Shown: piece by piece, positions 25,054 through 33,775 of the stretch
Numbering within the stretch: position 1 is the first letter of the stretch
How the letters are laid out: each line of letters starts with the position of its first letter
Source: Corynebacterium sp. HMSC29G08
Lineage (GTDB): Bacteria; Actinomycetota; Actinomycetes; Mycobacteriales; Mycobacteriaceae
DNA: 41,850 nt
Direction: 5' to 3'
Assembly (NCBI RefSeq): GCF_001806875.1
Contig: NZ_KV786198.1
Span: 1 to 41,850 of the forward strand
Program-made: the position numbers and the translations under genes
The notes under the pieces: generated by a model
Seen by the model: the letters and a program-made list of their open reading frames with translations, nothing else
What the model was told of the DNA's origin: nothing
Database searches by the model: none

Positions 25054-27600
25054 ATGGGAGCTTTTAACCCAACCACCAAAACGCAGGAAGCGATCCAGCA
25101 GGCGCTGCAGAAGGCGTCGGCTGCCGGAAACCCGGATATTCGTCCGGCGCACCTGCTTGAGGCGATTTTGAAGCAGGAAGACGGCATTGCCGCTCCTGTG
25201 TTGAAGGCGACTGGGGTGGACCCGGGGACCGTCGCTAAGGAAGCGGCGGTGATTACAGACGGCTACCCCAAGGCCGAGGGTGCCAACATGGCGAACCCGA
25301 ACTTTAACCGTGAGGCGCTGACGGCGCTCAACGCCGCGCAGGAGCTGGCTGGAGAGCTGGGCGATGAGTACGTCTCTACGGAGGTGCTTTTGGCGGCAAT
25401 TGCGAAGGGCAGTGACGAGGCTGCGGAGCTTCTGCGCAAGCGCGGCGCGACGTATGAGGTGTTAAAGAACGCCTTTCCGTCTGTGCGCGGCCACAAGAAA
25501 GTGACCTCTCAGGACCCGGAGCAGCAGTTCCAGGCGTTGGAGAAGTACTCCACGGACTTAACGGCGCGTGCGCGTGAGGGCAAGATCGACCCGGTTATTG
25601 GCCGTGACGCGGAGATTCGTCGTGTGGTGCAGGTGTTGAGCCGTCGTACGAAGAACAATCCGGTGCTCATTGGTGAGCCTGGTGTGGGCAAAACCGCTGT
25701 GGTTGAGGGCCTGGCGCGACGCATCGTTGCCGGTGACGTCCCGGAGAGTCTGAAGGGCAAGACGCTGATCAGCCTGGATTTGGGCTCCATGGTGGCCGGC
25801 GCGAAGTACCGCGGTGAGTTCGAAGAGCGCCTGAAGGCAGTGCTGGATGAGATCAAGTCCAGTGATGGCGAGATCATTACGTTTATTGATGAGTTGCACA
25901 CGATCGTCGGCGCCGGCGCCTCCGGTGAGGGCGCGATGGACGCGGGCAACATGATCAAGCCGATGCTGGCGCGCGGTGAGCTACGCCTGGTTGGCGCGAC
26001 CACGTTGGATGAGTACCGCCAGTACATTGAGAAGGACGCGGCGCTTGAGCGTCGTTTCCAGCAGGTGTACGTGGGTGAGCCGAGCGTGGAGGACACGATC
26101 GGTATTCTGCGTGGCCTAAAGGAGCGCTACGAGGTGCACCACGGCGTGCGCATCCAGGACTCCGCGCTGGTGGCTGCCGCTGAGCTTTCCAACCGCTACA
26201 TCACTAACCGTTTCTTGCCGGATAAGGCGATTGACTTGGTTGATGAGGCTGGTTCGCGTCTGCGCATGCAGATTGATTCGTCTCCGCAGGAGATTGATGA
26301 GTTGGAGCGTGTGGTGCGTCGTCTAGAAATTGAGGAAATTGCGCTGGCGAAGGAGTCGGACGCAGCCTCGAAGGAGCGCCTCGTCGCGCTGCGCCAGGAG
26401 TTGGCGGATCAGCGTGAGGTCTTGGGCGAGATGAAGGCACGTTGGGAGAACGAGAAGGGCGAGGTCAACCGCGTCCAGTCCGCGAAGGAGGAGCTGGAGC
26501 GCTTGCGCAATGAGTCTGAGATTGCGGAGCGCGAGGGAGACTACGCCAAGGTGTCTGAGCTGCGCTACGGCCGCATCCCGGAGTTGGAGGCGGAGGTTGC
26601 CAAGGCTGAGTCTGAGGCTGGCACGAAGACGATGCTGGAGGAGGAGGTCACGCCTGACACGATCGCGGATGTGGTGTCGAGCTGGACGGGTATTCCGGCC
26701 GGCAAGATGATGCAAGGCGAGACGGAGAAGCTGCTGCAGATGGAAGACGTGCTGGGCGAGCGCGTGGTTGGCCAGCGTGAGGCGGTCATTGCGGTTTCTG
26801 ACGCGGTGCGTCGTGCCCGCGCGGGTGTTGCGGATCCGAACCGTCCGATTGGTTCGTTCCTGTTCCTCGGCCCTACTGGTGTGGGTAAGACGGAGTTGGC
26901 GAAGGCGTTGTCGGAGTTCCTCTTTGATGATGAGTCCGCTATGGTCCGCATCGACATGTCCGAGTACGGGGAGAAGCACTCCGTTGCGCGCCTGGTTGGT
27001 GCCCCTCCGGGGTATGTGGGTTATGACGCTGGTGGTCAGCTCACTGAGGCGGTGCGTCGTCGTCCGTACTCGCTCGTGCTTTTCGATGAAGTCGAGAAAG
27101 CCCACCCCGACGTCTTCGATGTCTTGCTCCAGGTGTTGGACGAAGGCCGCCTGACGGATGGCCAGGGCCGCACCGTGGACTTCCGCAATACGGTGGTGAT
27201 CCTGACCTCCAACCTGGGCGCTGGTGGTACTCGCGAGCAGATCATGGACGCGGTCAAGCACCACTTCAAACCGGAGTTCATCAACCGTCTTGATGATGTG
27301 GTGGTCTTTGACCCGCTGACTCAGGAGCAGCTCGTGGGCATTGTGGACATCCAGCTCGCGGCGCTCGCGGAGCGTCTTGCTTCACGACGTCTGACGCTGC
27401 AGGTCTCCGACGCCGCCAAGTCTTGGCTCGCGGAGCGTGGCTACGACCCGGCCTACGGTGCTCGTCCGTTGCGTCGTCTGATCCAGCAGGCGATCGGTGA
27501 TCAGCTGGCGAAGAAGCTGCTTGCCGGCGAGATCCGCGATGGTGATGCGGTGCACGTAGACGTCGCCGAAGGCGCCGACCACCTGGACATCACGGCGTAG
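25054..27600 (+). CDS. clpB: Chaperone ClpB (Hsp100 disaggregase)
   Basis: 848 residues. Hexameric ATPase that pulls polypeptides out of aggregates together with DnaK. The N-terminal Clp repeat domain (1-145), two AAA+ modules (Walker [10 protein letters not shown] near 207 and GPTGVGKTE near 608; Walker B FIDELH and LFDEVEKAH) and the middle coiled-coil region (~400-520) that contacts DnaK are all present. AAAGGAG lies upstream of ATG 25054. Length and order are standard. HspR/SigH control joins it to the dnaK regulon. Confidence 0.97.
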   Translation: MGAFNPTTKTQEAIQQALQKASAAGNPDIRPAHLLEAILKQEDGIAAPVLKATGVDPGTVAKEAAVITDGYPKAEGANMANPNFNREALTALNAAQELAGELGDEYVSTEVLLAAIAKGSDEAAELLRKRGATYEVLKNAFPSVRGHKKVTSQDPEQQFQALEKYSTDLTARAREGKIDPVIGRDAEIRRVVQVLSRRTKNNPVLIGEPGVGKTAVVEGLARRIVAGDVPESLKGKTLISLDLGSMVAGAKYRGEFEERLKAVLDEIKSSDGEIITFIDELHTIVGAGASGEGAMDAGNMIKPMLARGELRLVGATTLDEYRQYIEKDAALERRFQQVYVGEPSVEDTIGILRGLKERYEVHHGVRIQDSALVAAAELSNRYITNRFLPDKAIDLVDEAGSRLRMQIDSSPQEIDELERVVRRLEIEEIALAKESDAASKERLVALRQELADQREVLGEMKARWENEKGEVNRVQSAKEELERLRNESEIAEREGDYAKVSELRYGRIPELEAEVAKAESEAGTKTMLEEEVTPDTIADVVSSWTGIPAGKMMQGETEKLLQMEDVLGERVVGQREAVIAVSDAVRRARAGVADPNRPIGSFLFLGPTGVGKTELAKALSEFLFDDESAMVRIDMSEYGEKHSVARLVGAPPGYVGYDAGGQLTEAVRRRPYSLVLFDEVEKAHPDVFDVLLQVLDEGRLTDGQGRTVDFRNTVVILTSNLGAGGTREQIMDAVKHHFKPEFINRLDDVVVFDPLTQEQLVGIVDIQLAALAERLASRRLTLQVSDAAKSWLAERGYDPAYGARPLRRLIQQAIGDQLAKKLLAGEIRDGDAVHVDVAEGADHLDITA

Positions 27601-27607
27601 GGTCCGC

Positions 27608-27640
27608 AGCGGCGGCACCGCCGCCGCCCGGTCCGGGGCC
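27608..27640 (+). terminator. GC hairpin after clpB
   Basis: GCGGCGGC and GCCGCCGC can pair in the first 35 bases after the clpB stop. There is no clear T-run, so termination is uncertain. Confidence 0.4.
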
Positions 27641-27664
27641 AGGGCATCTGGGGCTTAATGAAAA

Positions 27665-27708
27665 TGTGTTTCAGTTCACTCGACTTACCCGAATGTGAAC
27701 TGTAGCAT
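27665..27708 (+). promoter_or_regulatory. adhA operator/promoter region
   Basis: TGTGTTTCAGTTCACT (27665-27680) resembles the GlxR (CRP-type) consensus TGTGA-N6-TCACA with one mismatch per arm. CAGTTCAC (27672-27679) and GTGAACTG (27695-27702) form a separate perfect inverted repeat with a 15-base spacer, directly before TAGCAT (27703-27708), a possible -10. Carbon-source control would fit the gene. Confidence 0.5.
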
Positions 27709-27744
27709 TCCTGGGGAACGTCCCTTTCAGGAAAGGAGAACCAT

Positions 27745-28776
27745 ATGTCCGCTCCAACTTCCATGCGAGCAGCAGTTGCCGAACAGTTCGGCCCAACCGT
27801 CAACGTCAAAGAGATCGACCTGCCTAAGCCTGGCCCGTTCCAGGCACTGGTGAAACTTTCTGCCAGCGGTATCTGCCACACCGACCTTCACGCGGTGGAA
27901 GGTGACTGGCCGGTCAAACCGACTCCGCCGTTCGTGCCGGGCCACGAGGGCGTCGGCGAGATCATTGAGTTGGGGCCGGGTGAGCACTCGGTCAAGGTTG
28001 GTGACATTGTCGGCAACGCTTGGCTCTGGTCCGCATGTGGCGAGTGCGAGTTCTGTCGAACCGGCCGTGAAACGTACTGCAAAAAGGCAGAATACGGCGG
28101 CTACACGGTGAATGGTTCCTTTGGTGAGTACATGCTCGTAGATACGCGATACGCCCCACGCATCCCCGAAGGCGCCGACCCGGTCGAGGTCGCCCCGATC
28201 CTCTGCGCTGGCGTCACGGTATACAAGGGCCTGAAGGAAGCACAAGCGAAGCCAGGACAGTTCATGGTCATCTCCGGTATCGGTGGCCTCGGCCACCTTG
28301 CAGTGCAGTACGGCGTGGCCATGGGCATGCGTGTGATTGCGGTGGACATCGCTGACGACAAACTCGAACTGGCCAAGGAGCTCGGTGCCGAATTCACCGT
28401 CAACGCCGCCAACACCGACCCGGGTGAGGCTGTGCAGGAGTTCACGGACGGCGGCGCCCACGGCGTGCTTGTTACGGCCGTGCACCCAGCCGCGTTCGGA
28501 CAGGCCATTGCGATGTGCCGTTCCAACGGCACCATCGTCTTCAACGGTCTGCCGCCGGGGGAGTTCCCGGCACCGATCTTCGACATCGTTCTGCGCGGCA
28601 TTACCATTCGCGGCTCCCTAGTGGGCACGCGTCAGGACATGGCGGAGGCGCTCGACTTCTACGCCCGCGGCGAGGTGAAGCCCCACGTCACGGCGTGCGA
28701 ACTCGATGATGTGAACCAGGTGTTTGAAGACATGCGAAACGGCAAGATCGCCGGCCGAATGTCCATCAAGTACTAG
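27745..28776 (+). CDS. adhA: Zinc-dependent alcohol dehydrogenase
   Basis: 343 residues of the medium-chain dehydrogenase family, oxidising ethanol or similar alcohols with NAD+. Catalytic zinc ligands are Cys44 (GICHTDLH), His67-Glu68 (GHEGVG) and a Cys near residue 153 (ILCAGVT). The structural zinc lobe is complete with Cys98, 101, 104 and 112. The cofactor motif GIGGLG is intact. AAAGGAG six bases upstream of ATG 27745. C. glutamicum adhA is a close match in size and neighbourhood. It supplies acetaldehyde for the Ald enzyme at 13961. Confidence 0.94.
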   Translation: MSAPTSMRAAVAEQFGPTVNVKEIDLPKPGPFQALVKLSASGICHTDLHAVEGDWPVKPTPPFVPGHEGVGEIIELGPGEHSVKVGDIVGNAWLWSACGECEFCRTGRETYCKKAEYGGYTVNGSFGEYMLVDTRYAPRIPEGADPVEVAPILCAGVTVYKGLKEAQAKPGQFMVISGIGGLGHLAVQYGVAMGMRVIAVDIADDKLELAKELGAEFTVNAANTDPGEAVQEFTDGGAHGVLVTAVHPAAFGQAIAMCRSNGTIVFNGLPPGEFPAPIFDIVLRGITIRGSLVGTRQDMAEALDFYARGEVKPHVTACELDDVNQVFEDMRNGKIAGRMSIKY

Positions 28777-28837
28777 GCGTTTGCTCTGTCCGGGGGCGCT
28801 TACCGCCAACCCACCACGCCCAGACCCCAGCACCGGC

Positions 28838-28850
28838 TACAATCCGGTGC
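28838..28850 (+). promoter_or_regulatory. Leaderless promoter of the DUF4265-like gene
   Basis: TACAAT (28838-28843) is a strong -10 hexamer exactly seven bases before ATG 28851, with no ribosome-binding site between. Confidence 0.65.
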
Positions 28851-29264
28851 ATGCAACCGATCACCACTATCACCACCCGCGTTGCCGTCCCGGGTGTGGA
28901 AAACGAGCTGCTCGCAGGCCACCAGCTCTCTGGCAACCATTTCGTGGTTGCCAGCGTGCCGTTTGTGGATACCTCGCTGGCGCTGGGGGACATCGTGGAG
29001 TGTGTCACAGTTGGTGGCCAGTTCCACGTGGATCGTGTGGTGGTGCGTGGCGGTGCGTCGACGGTGCGAATCCTGCCGGCGACGGAGGCGCCGCTGCAGC
29101 TCGCCGAGACGTTGCTGGCGTTCGGCTGCCGGGTGGAGATGGGGCCGGGTGGGATGCTCGCGGCGTCTATAGGCGCGGATTGTCCTCGTGAGGGGATTAT
29201 GGAGTGGCTGGATGGATTGGAGTCTGAGGGCGCCATCGAGCAAGCGCCGGGCTACATGGCATGA
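28851..29264 (+). CDS. DUF4265-like small protein
   Basis: 137 residues, cytoplasmic. The segment NHFVVASVPFVDTSLALGDIV followed by a repeated beta pattern (RVVVRGGASTVRIL) and then a FGCRVEMG block matches my memory of the DUF4265 fold, a family of unknown function. A leaderless start is supported by the -10 hexamer seven bases upstream. It precedes the rhodanese-like gene by 46 bases, but that gene has its own -10, so an operon is not required. Confidence 0.65.
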   Translation: MQPITTITTRVAVPGVENELLAGHQLSGNHFVVASVPFVDTSLALGDIVECVTVGGQFHVDRVVVRGGASTVRILPATEAPLQLAETLLAFGCRVEMGPGGMLAASIGADCPREGIMEWLDGLESEGAIEQAPGYMA

Positions 29265-29310
29265 CACGACGGCATAACACGGGCACAGATTTGCCCTAGA
29301 ATGAGCCACC

Positions 29311-30159
29311 ATGAGCGTTTTTGTGGCGGCAGAGGAGCTGAACGATCGTATTCAGTCCGGCAACAAGCAGACCGTGATTGCGGCATTATGGGAGCAGAAG
29401 GTCAATCGTGGTTGGGCGAAGTTCCAGTCTGAGCATGTGCCGTCGGCGTTGTTTTGTGACCCGGCGTCGCAGCTCGCGGGCATGCCGGGTCGCGCAGCAG
29501 GTAGGAACCCGTTGCCGCACATTGATGTTGTGCGCAAGGCCGCGAAGAGCTGGGGGATCGAGGCGGGCCGTCCGACGTACATTTATGACCAGGGCACGGG
29601 CCTGTTCGCGGCGCGCGCGTGGTGGGTGTTGCGTTGGGCGGGTATCCAGGATGTGCACATTGTGGATGGCGGTTTTGCCAGCTGGGAGGCCAAGCAGTTG
29701 CCCACGGTCGCCGGTCCCGGCCAGGTGGTTGTGCCGCGTGAGGTGCAGCTCAAACCAGGGTGTTTGCCCACCGCCAGCATGGAGGAGGTCAGGGATTTCA
29801 CTGGCCTGCTTATCGACGCACGATCGCAACGCCGCTTCCAAGGCCGCCGCGAAGCCCTTGATCTGCGTGCGGGTCACATTCCGCATGCGGTGAATCTTCC
29901 GGTGTCGGAGCTGTTTGACTCGCAGGAGGATCACATCTTGGTGCGCAGCGCAGACGAGATCTGCCAGCGTGCCGCTGAGATTGGGATTACAGAGTCGACG
30001 GATCCGGCTCAGGCTATTACGTATTCGGGTTCGGGTAACCACTCGGCACTCCTGCTCGCTGCGTTGGAGCACGCCGGGTTGCCTACGTTGACGCATTACA
30101 TCGGTGGTTGGTCCCAGTGGGCCGCTAATCGTGAAAACCCGGTGGCGGCAGACGTGTAA
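29311..30159 (+). CDS. Two-domain rhodanese-like protein lacking the catalytic cysteine
   Basis: 282 residues with the tandem rhodanese layout of 3-mercaptopyruvate/thiosulfate sulfurtransferases: an N-terminal domain with YDQGTGLFAARAWW and a C-terminal domain with LIDARSQRRFQG and GHIPHAVNLP. The active-site loop normally reads CGSGVTA; here it reads SGSGNHSA, with Ser239 (TCG) in place of the persulfide-forming Cys. Sulfur transfer by the usual mechanism is therefore unlikely. TAGAAT eight bases before ATG 29311 suggests a leaderless start. The stop overlaps the start of the next gene by one base. Confidence 0.88.
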   Translation: MSVFVAAEELNDRIQSGNKQTVIAALWEQKVNRGWAKFQSEHVPSALFCDPASQLAGMPGRAAGRNPLPHIDVVRKAAKSWGIEAGRPTYIYDQGTGLFAARAWWVLRWAGIQDVHIVDGGFASWEAKQLPTVAGPGQVVVPREVQLKPGCLPTASMEEVRDFTGLLIDARSQRRFQGRREALDLRAGHIPHAVNLPVSELFDSQEDHILVRSADEICQRAAEIGITESTDPAQAITYSGSGNHSALLLAALEHAGLPTLTHYIGGWSQWAANRENPVAADV

Positions 30160-31070
30160 TGGCCTACGTATTAATTCTTCTGGCCGTCGTGCTGTTTGCG
30201 GCGGGCTTGTGGCTGCTGCGTCCGGAGACCAGTCTGCCAGCACTGCCGACATTACCGGCACTACATGTTGCGGAGACGCGCCAGGCGTGGGCGAAGGCGA
30301 ATGGGTTCGCGTACGCCAAGACTGATGAGTCGTTGACGGGGGAGTGGCGCCGCGGCGCCGCATCGGCAGGTGCGGCAGCAACGAAGGTGGCTAGTGGCGT
30401 GCAGTTCGGTCACGACACGTATATTGCGGACCTTGGCTCCACCACAGTGATCGCTATGACCACGGGTGAGGTAAGCGATGTGGTGGTGGACATGCGCCGC
30501 GTTGACAACGCCCATCCCGGTGTCGGAGCTTGCGACAATGCCCATCCCGGTGTCGGAGCTTGCGACGACACCGACCTCCACCTGGTTGCCGAGCTTGAAG
30601 GCTTCCGCATCTTCGGCACGGACACCGGCCCCATCCAACGTTTCATTGACGTGCGCATTTCCACCGCGCTCGAGCAGATGCCAGCCGCCGTGGAAGCGAT
30701 CTGGTTTGAGGCTGATTGGGTTGTCGCCCAGCTGGCCCACGGCGCCAAGCCCAGCGACTGGCAGGCCGCCTTCGCCCCGCTCGGATTGCTTGCAGACGCT
30801 GCGCGAACCCTCCCACCCGCTTCCCCTCGTGAGTTGGCGGAGAGAGGGTTTACGGTGGGCGTGGACAAGCAAAAGCTCTTAAAACCCGAGGTGGAGCTGC
30901 CCACGAGGGTCACAGGCACCACGAAGGGTGAGGTGGGGTCGCGCGAGGTCGGTGCGGATGACGTAGAGCCCATCGCCGGCGACTCCCGCGCTGGGAACGT
31001 AACGGATTTAACGCGTGCGCCGCGCATGCAACAACCGCCATCCATTTTTGAGGAGGACACACATGAGTAA
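30159..31070 (+). CDS. Membrane-anchored protein of unknown function
   Basis: 303 residues. One N-terminal hydrophobic segment (~3-20) anchors it, with no cleavage site visible; the rest is soluble. I do not recognise the family. Residues ~116-135 hold an exact duplication of the 10-residue unit DNAHPGVGAC, encoded by a 30-bp tandem repeat (30504-30563). The C-terminal ~60 residues are charged and low-complexity. Coupled to the rhodanese-like gene upstream (one-base overlap) and to pyrE downstream (eight-base overlap). Confidence 0.82.
   Translation: MAYVLILLAVVLFAAGLWLLRPETSLPALPTLPALHVAETRQAWAKANGFAYAKTDESLTGEWRRGAASAGAAATKVASGVQFGHDTYIADLGSTTVIAMTTGEVSDVVVDMRRVDNAHPGVGACDNAHPGVGACDDTDLHLVAELEGFRIFGTDTGPIQRFIDVRISTALEQMPAAVEAIWFEADWVVAQLAHGAKPSDWQAAFAPLGLLADAARTLPPASPRELAERGFTVGVDKQKLLKPEVELPTRVTGTTKGEVGSREVGADDVEPIAGDSRAGNVTDLTRAPRMQQPPSIFEEDTHE
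30504..30563. repeat. In-frame 30-bp tandem duplication
   Basis: Two 30-bp units (30504-30533 and 30534-30563) differ at one base (AAC/AAT) and keep the frame. Near identity suggests a recent event. Confidence 0.9.
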
Positions 31071-31596
31071 CAAAGAACGCCTGGCCGAGCTGGTCAAGGA
31101 GCTAGCCGTGGTGCACGGCAAGGTGACGCTGAGCAGCGGCAGGCAGGCGGATTACTACGTTGACCTGCGCCGTGCCACGCTGCACCATGAGGCCAGCCCG
31201 CTAATTGGCACGCTGCTGCGTGAGCTGACCGCGGACCTGGATTTCGACGCTGTCGGCGGCCTGACGCTCGGTGCCGATCCGGTTGCCACCGCCGTCATGC
31301 ACGCGCCCGGCCGGCCTATTGACGCGTTTGTGGTGCGCAAGGAGGCGAAGAAGCACGGCATGCAGCGTCGTATTGAGGGCCCGTCGATTGCTGGCAAGCG
31401 CGTCCTGGTTGTGGAAGACACCACCACTACCGGCAATTCCCCGCTGACCGCCGTTGAGGCCTGCCGCGCCGAGGGGGCCGAGGTTGTTGCCGTGGCCACT
31501 GTGGTTGACCGCGCGACCGGCGCCGCCCAGATCATTGCAGACGCCGGCGTGGATTATCGCCACATCCTTGGCCTGGAGGATTTGGGGCTTGCCTGA
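31063..31596 (+). CDS. pyrE: Orotate phosphoribosyltransferase
   Basis: 177 residues. Converts orotate and PRPP to orotidine 5'-monophosphate in pyrimidine synthesis. The PRPP-binding signature VLVVEDTTTTG and the N-terminal TLSSGRQADYYVDLR are typical. AGGAGG lies upstream of ATG 31063, inside the end of the preceding gene; codons back to 31015 lack such a site. Near its end it overlaps the TTG start of the methyltransferase gene. Confidence 0.95.
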   Translation: MSNKERLAELVKELAVVHGKVTLSSGRQADYYVDLRRATLHHEASPLIGTLLRELTADLDFDAVGGLTLGADPVATAVMHAPGRPIDAFVVRKEAKKHGMQRRIEGPSIAGKRVLVVEDTTTTGNSPLTAVEACRAEGAEVVAVATVVDRATGAAQIIADAGVDYRHILGLEDLGLA

Positions 31597-32257
31597 GCTT
31601 CCGCTTGACAACGCCAATGTGAAAGGCCCCACCGAGTGGAACGAAGGCCGCCACGGCGTCGGCCCTTGGGAGGGCGCTTGGCCGGAAGGTGAGCAATACG
31701 ACTCGAGGTTCCTCGCCGAAGGTGACACCCGCAACGTTGTTGATGCTTACCGGTACTGGTCTATGGACGCCATCGTCGCCGACTTGGATGCGAAGCGTCA
31801 CGATTTTCATGTAGCCATCGAGAACTTTGAAAATGACATGAACATCGGCACCGTGGTGCGTACCGCGAATGCGTTTTTGGCGCGTGAGGTGCACATTGTT
31901 GGGCGTAAGCGCTGGAATCGGCGTGGGGCGATGGTGACGGATCGCTACCAGCACATCCGTCACCACGCCACCGTGGCGGATTTGATCGCGTGGGCTCAAA
32001 GCCAAGACATCACGGTGGTTGCCATCGACAACACGCCGGGCTCGGTGCCGTTGGAAACGGCCGTGCTACCGAAGCGCTGCCTGCTGCTCTTCGGCCAAGA
32101 AGGCCCCGGCGTGACTGCGGACGCCCAGGCCGCTGCCTCCATGACCTGCTCCATTGCTCAGTTCGGCTCCACCCGCTCCATCAACGCGGGCGTGGCCGCT
32201 GGCATTGCCATGCACACCTGGATACGCCAGCACGCGGATCTTTCCCGGGCCTGGTAG
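31589..32257 (+). CDS. SpoU/TrmH family tRNA/rRNA methyltransferase
   Basis: 222 residues, SAM-dependent 2'-O-ribose methyltransferase of the SPOUT fold. The three knot motifs are present: NDMNIGTVVRTANAF, LLLFGQEGPGV and SMTCSIAQFGSTRSINAGVA. I place the start at TTG 31589 because GGAGGA (31575-31580) lies eight bases upstream and no ATG or GTG fits before the conserved part. TTG lies inside the end of pyrE, giving coupled translation. Target nucleotide unknown. Confidence 0.88.
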   Translation: MPELPLDNANVKGPTEWNEGRHGVGPWEGAWPEGEQYDSRFLAEGDTRNVVDAYRYWSMDAIVADLDAKRHDFHVAIENFENDMNIGTVVRTANAFLAREVHIVGRKRWNRRGAMVTDRYQHIRHHATVADLIAWAQSQDITVVAIDNTPGSVPLETAVLPKRCLLLFGQEGPGVTADAQAAASMTCSIAQFGSTRSINAGVAAGIAMHTWIRQHADLSRAW

Positions 32258-32527
32258 CTTTTGGTCCTCTGACCTTGGCCTTGCCCTGGCTCCGCCAGAA
32301 GCATGGCTCTGACAAATTTAACAATTTCCCCTAGCTAATCGGAGCATGAACTGGGGAAACGTAAACCGCGTTGTCAGATTTGTCAGCCGGCGACCGAGGA
32401 TCCGCCAAAGGGGTATCCACTCCACCACACCCAACGGGGGAGGGGTAACAATGAGGCGTCGCGTGGCAATATTGGTGGCAATATAGAGAGCACAGTTTTT
32501 AGCAATAGCGTCGCCGAGGGAGCCAAC
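32258..32527. other. Intergenic region with nested inverted repeats
   Basis: CTGACAAAT (32309-32317) pairs with ATTTGTCAG (32378-32386), and within it TTTCCCC (32325-32331) pairs with GGGGAAA (32353-32359), giving a cruciform or branched hairpin. GTGGCAATAT occurs twice (32463-32472 and 32475-32484), the second running into TATAGA, a possible -10 for the next gene. No ORF of note. Confidence 0.6.
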
Positions 32528-33724
32528 GTGCCGGAAACCTGGTCGCATCGCGCTGACCTGGCAGCATCTGCCATCAATGAGCGTCACGCCGCTCGTCTTT
32601 GGGGTATCCCCAAAACGAACTTGGCTATGGTGACGTGGCCACCTGGGGCGAAGGACAAACTGTTTTGGCACTGGCATTTCTGGTGGCAGGCACAGTATGT
32701 GGATTGCCAGGTGGACGCGGCGCTGCGGCGGCCGACTAAGTCCAGGCGCAAGCTGCTGGCGTACACCTTGCGCGGGATTCAGCGCAGGACCAAGGGCAAG
32801 CCGACGGATAATCCGCACAATGATGACAAGGCGTGGTTGGCGCTCGCGTGGAACCGGGCGCTTGCCCTCGACGGGTTTAAACGCACACGCACCCTTGATG
32901 CGTTGGAGTTTGACCTGCTTGAGGCCATTGATCCGATTACGGGTGTGTTGCCGTTGAAGGCGGAGGAGACGTATTACAACATTGCGTCGAACGCCACGGC
33001 GGCGATGCTGTTTGCAAGGACGGGCCGTGTAGACAAGGCGCGGCAGATCACGGACTGGATCTTTGACAACCTGGTCGCGGAGTCGGGCCTGCTCTATGAT
33101 GGCATCCGGATGCGCATGCACGGCCCCGAGGTGAACCAGAAGCTCTACACCTACAACCAGGGCACGGTCCTCGGCGCCTCGTTGGAGATTGCGCTGGCGC
33201 TGCGCGAAGACATTGGTCTTGCAGAAGATGAGCCGATCGACTCGTTTGAGTTCTCCGAACGCGCCGACGCGTCCGTGTTCTACATCACGCATATCCGTGC
33301 GATTGTGCAGGCCATTGCGCTCAATATGGCAACACCGCAGGGCGTGATCATCAGCCCAGCCGCCGAGTCCGGGGAGGGCGACGGCGGACTGTTCAAGGGT
33401 ATTCTTGCGCGCTACCTCGCAGACATTGCGCTCAGGCTTCCAGAAGATTCGCGGGAGAACATCGCTACCAAAAAGGTGGCGGCCCGCCTAGTCCTAGCGT
33501 CGGCGGAAAGTCTGTGGCAGCACCGTCTAGAGGTCGATGGTCTGCCGATTTTCCCGGCGGAGTGGACGGAGGATGCGAGGTTGCCGCATAACTATGGGTT
33601 GGGGCCGGCGTCGATAAGTGAAGCTGTGGGGCTGGTTCGGATCGATGAACGCGACCTGTCAGTCCAGTTGTCCGGCTGGCTGCTGCTGGAGGCTGCGGCG
33701 GCGGTGGCTGCAAACAGGCCGTAG
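32528..33724 (+). CDS. Glycoside hydrolase family 76-like protein, cytoplasmic
   Basis: 398 residues. The catalytic Asp pair of GH76 alpha-1,6-mannanases appears as NDDKAW (Asp99-Asp100), with the aromatic-rich WHWHFWWQAQYVD before it and YNQGTVLG later, both typical. Bacterial GH76 enzymes are usually exported, but there is no signal peptide or lipobox here. It may act on intracellular mannan/lipomannan precursors or another (alpha/alpha)6 substrate. GTG 32528 follows GAGGGAG. Lies directly before fructose-bisphosphate aldolase, as in related corynebacteria. Confidence 0.82.
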   Translation: MPETWSHRADLAASAINERHAARLWGIPKTNLAMVTWPPGAKDKLFWHWHFWWQAQYVDCQVDAALRRPTKSRRKLLAYTLRGIQRRTKGKPTDNPHNDDKAWLALAWNRALALDGFKRTRTLDALEFDLLEAIDPITGVLPLKAEETYYNIASNATAAMLFARTGRVDKARQITDWIFDNLVAESGLLYDGIRMRMHGPEVNQKLYTYNQGTVLGASLEIALALREDIGLAEDEPIDSFEFSERADASVFYITHIRAIVQAIALNMATPQGVIISPAAESGEGDGGLFKGILARYLADIALRLPEDSRENIATKKVAARLVLASAESLWQHRLEVDGLPIFPAEWTEDARLPHNYGLGPASISEAVGLVRIDERDLSVQLSGWLLLEAAAAVAANRP

Positions 33725-33775
33725 ACGGGGCATACTGGAGGGGTATTATTTGCCCCGACAGGAAGGGATTTCCGC

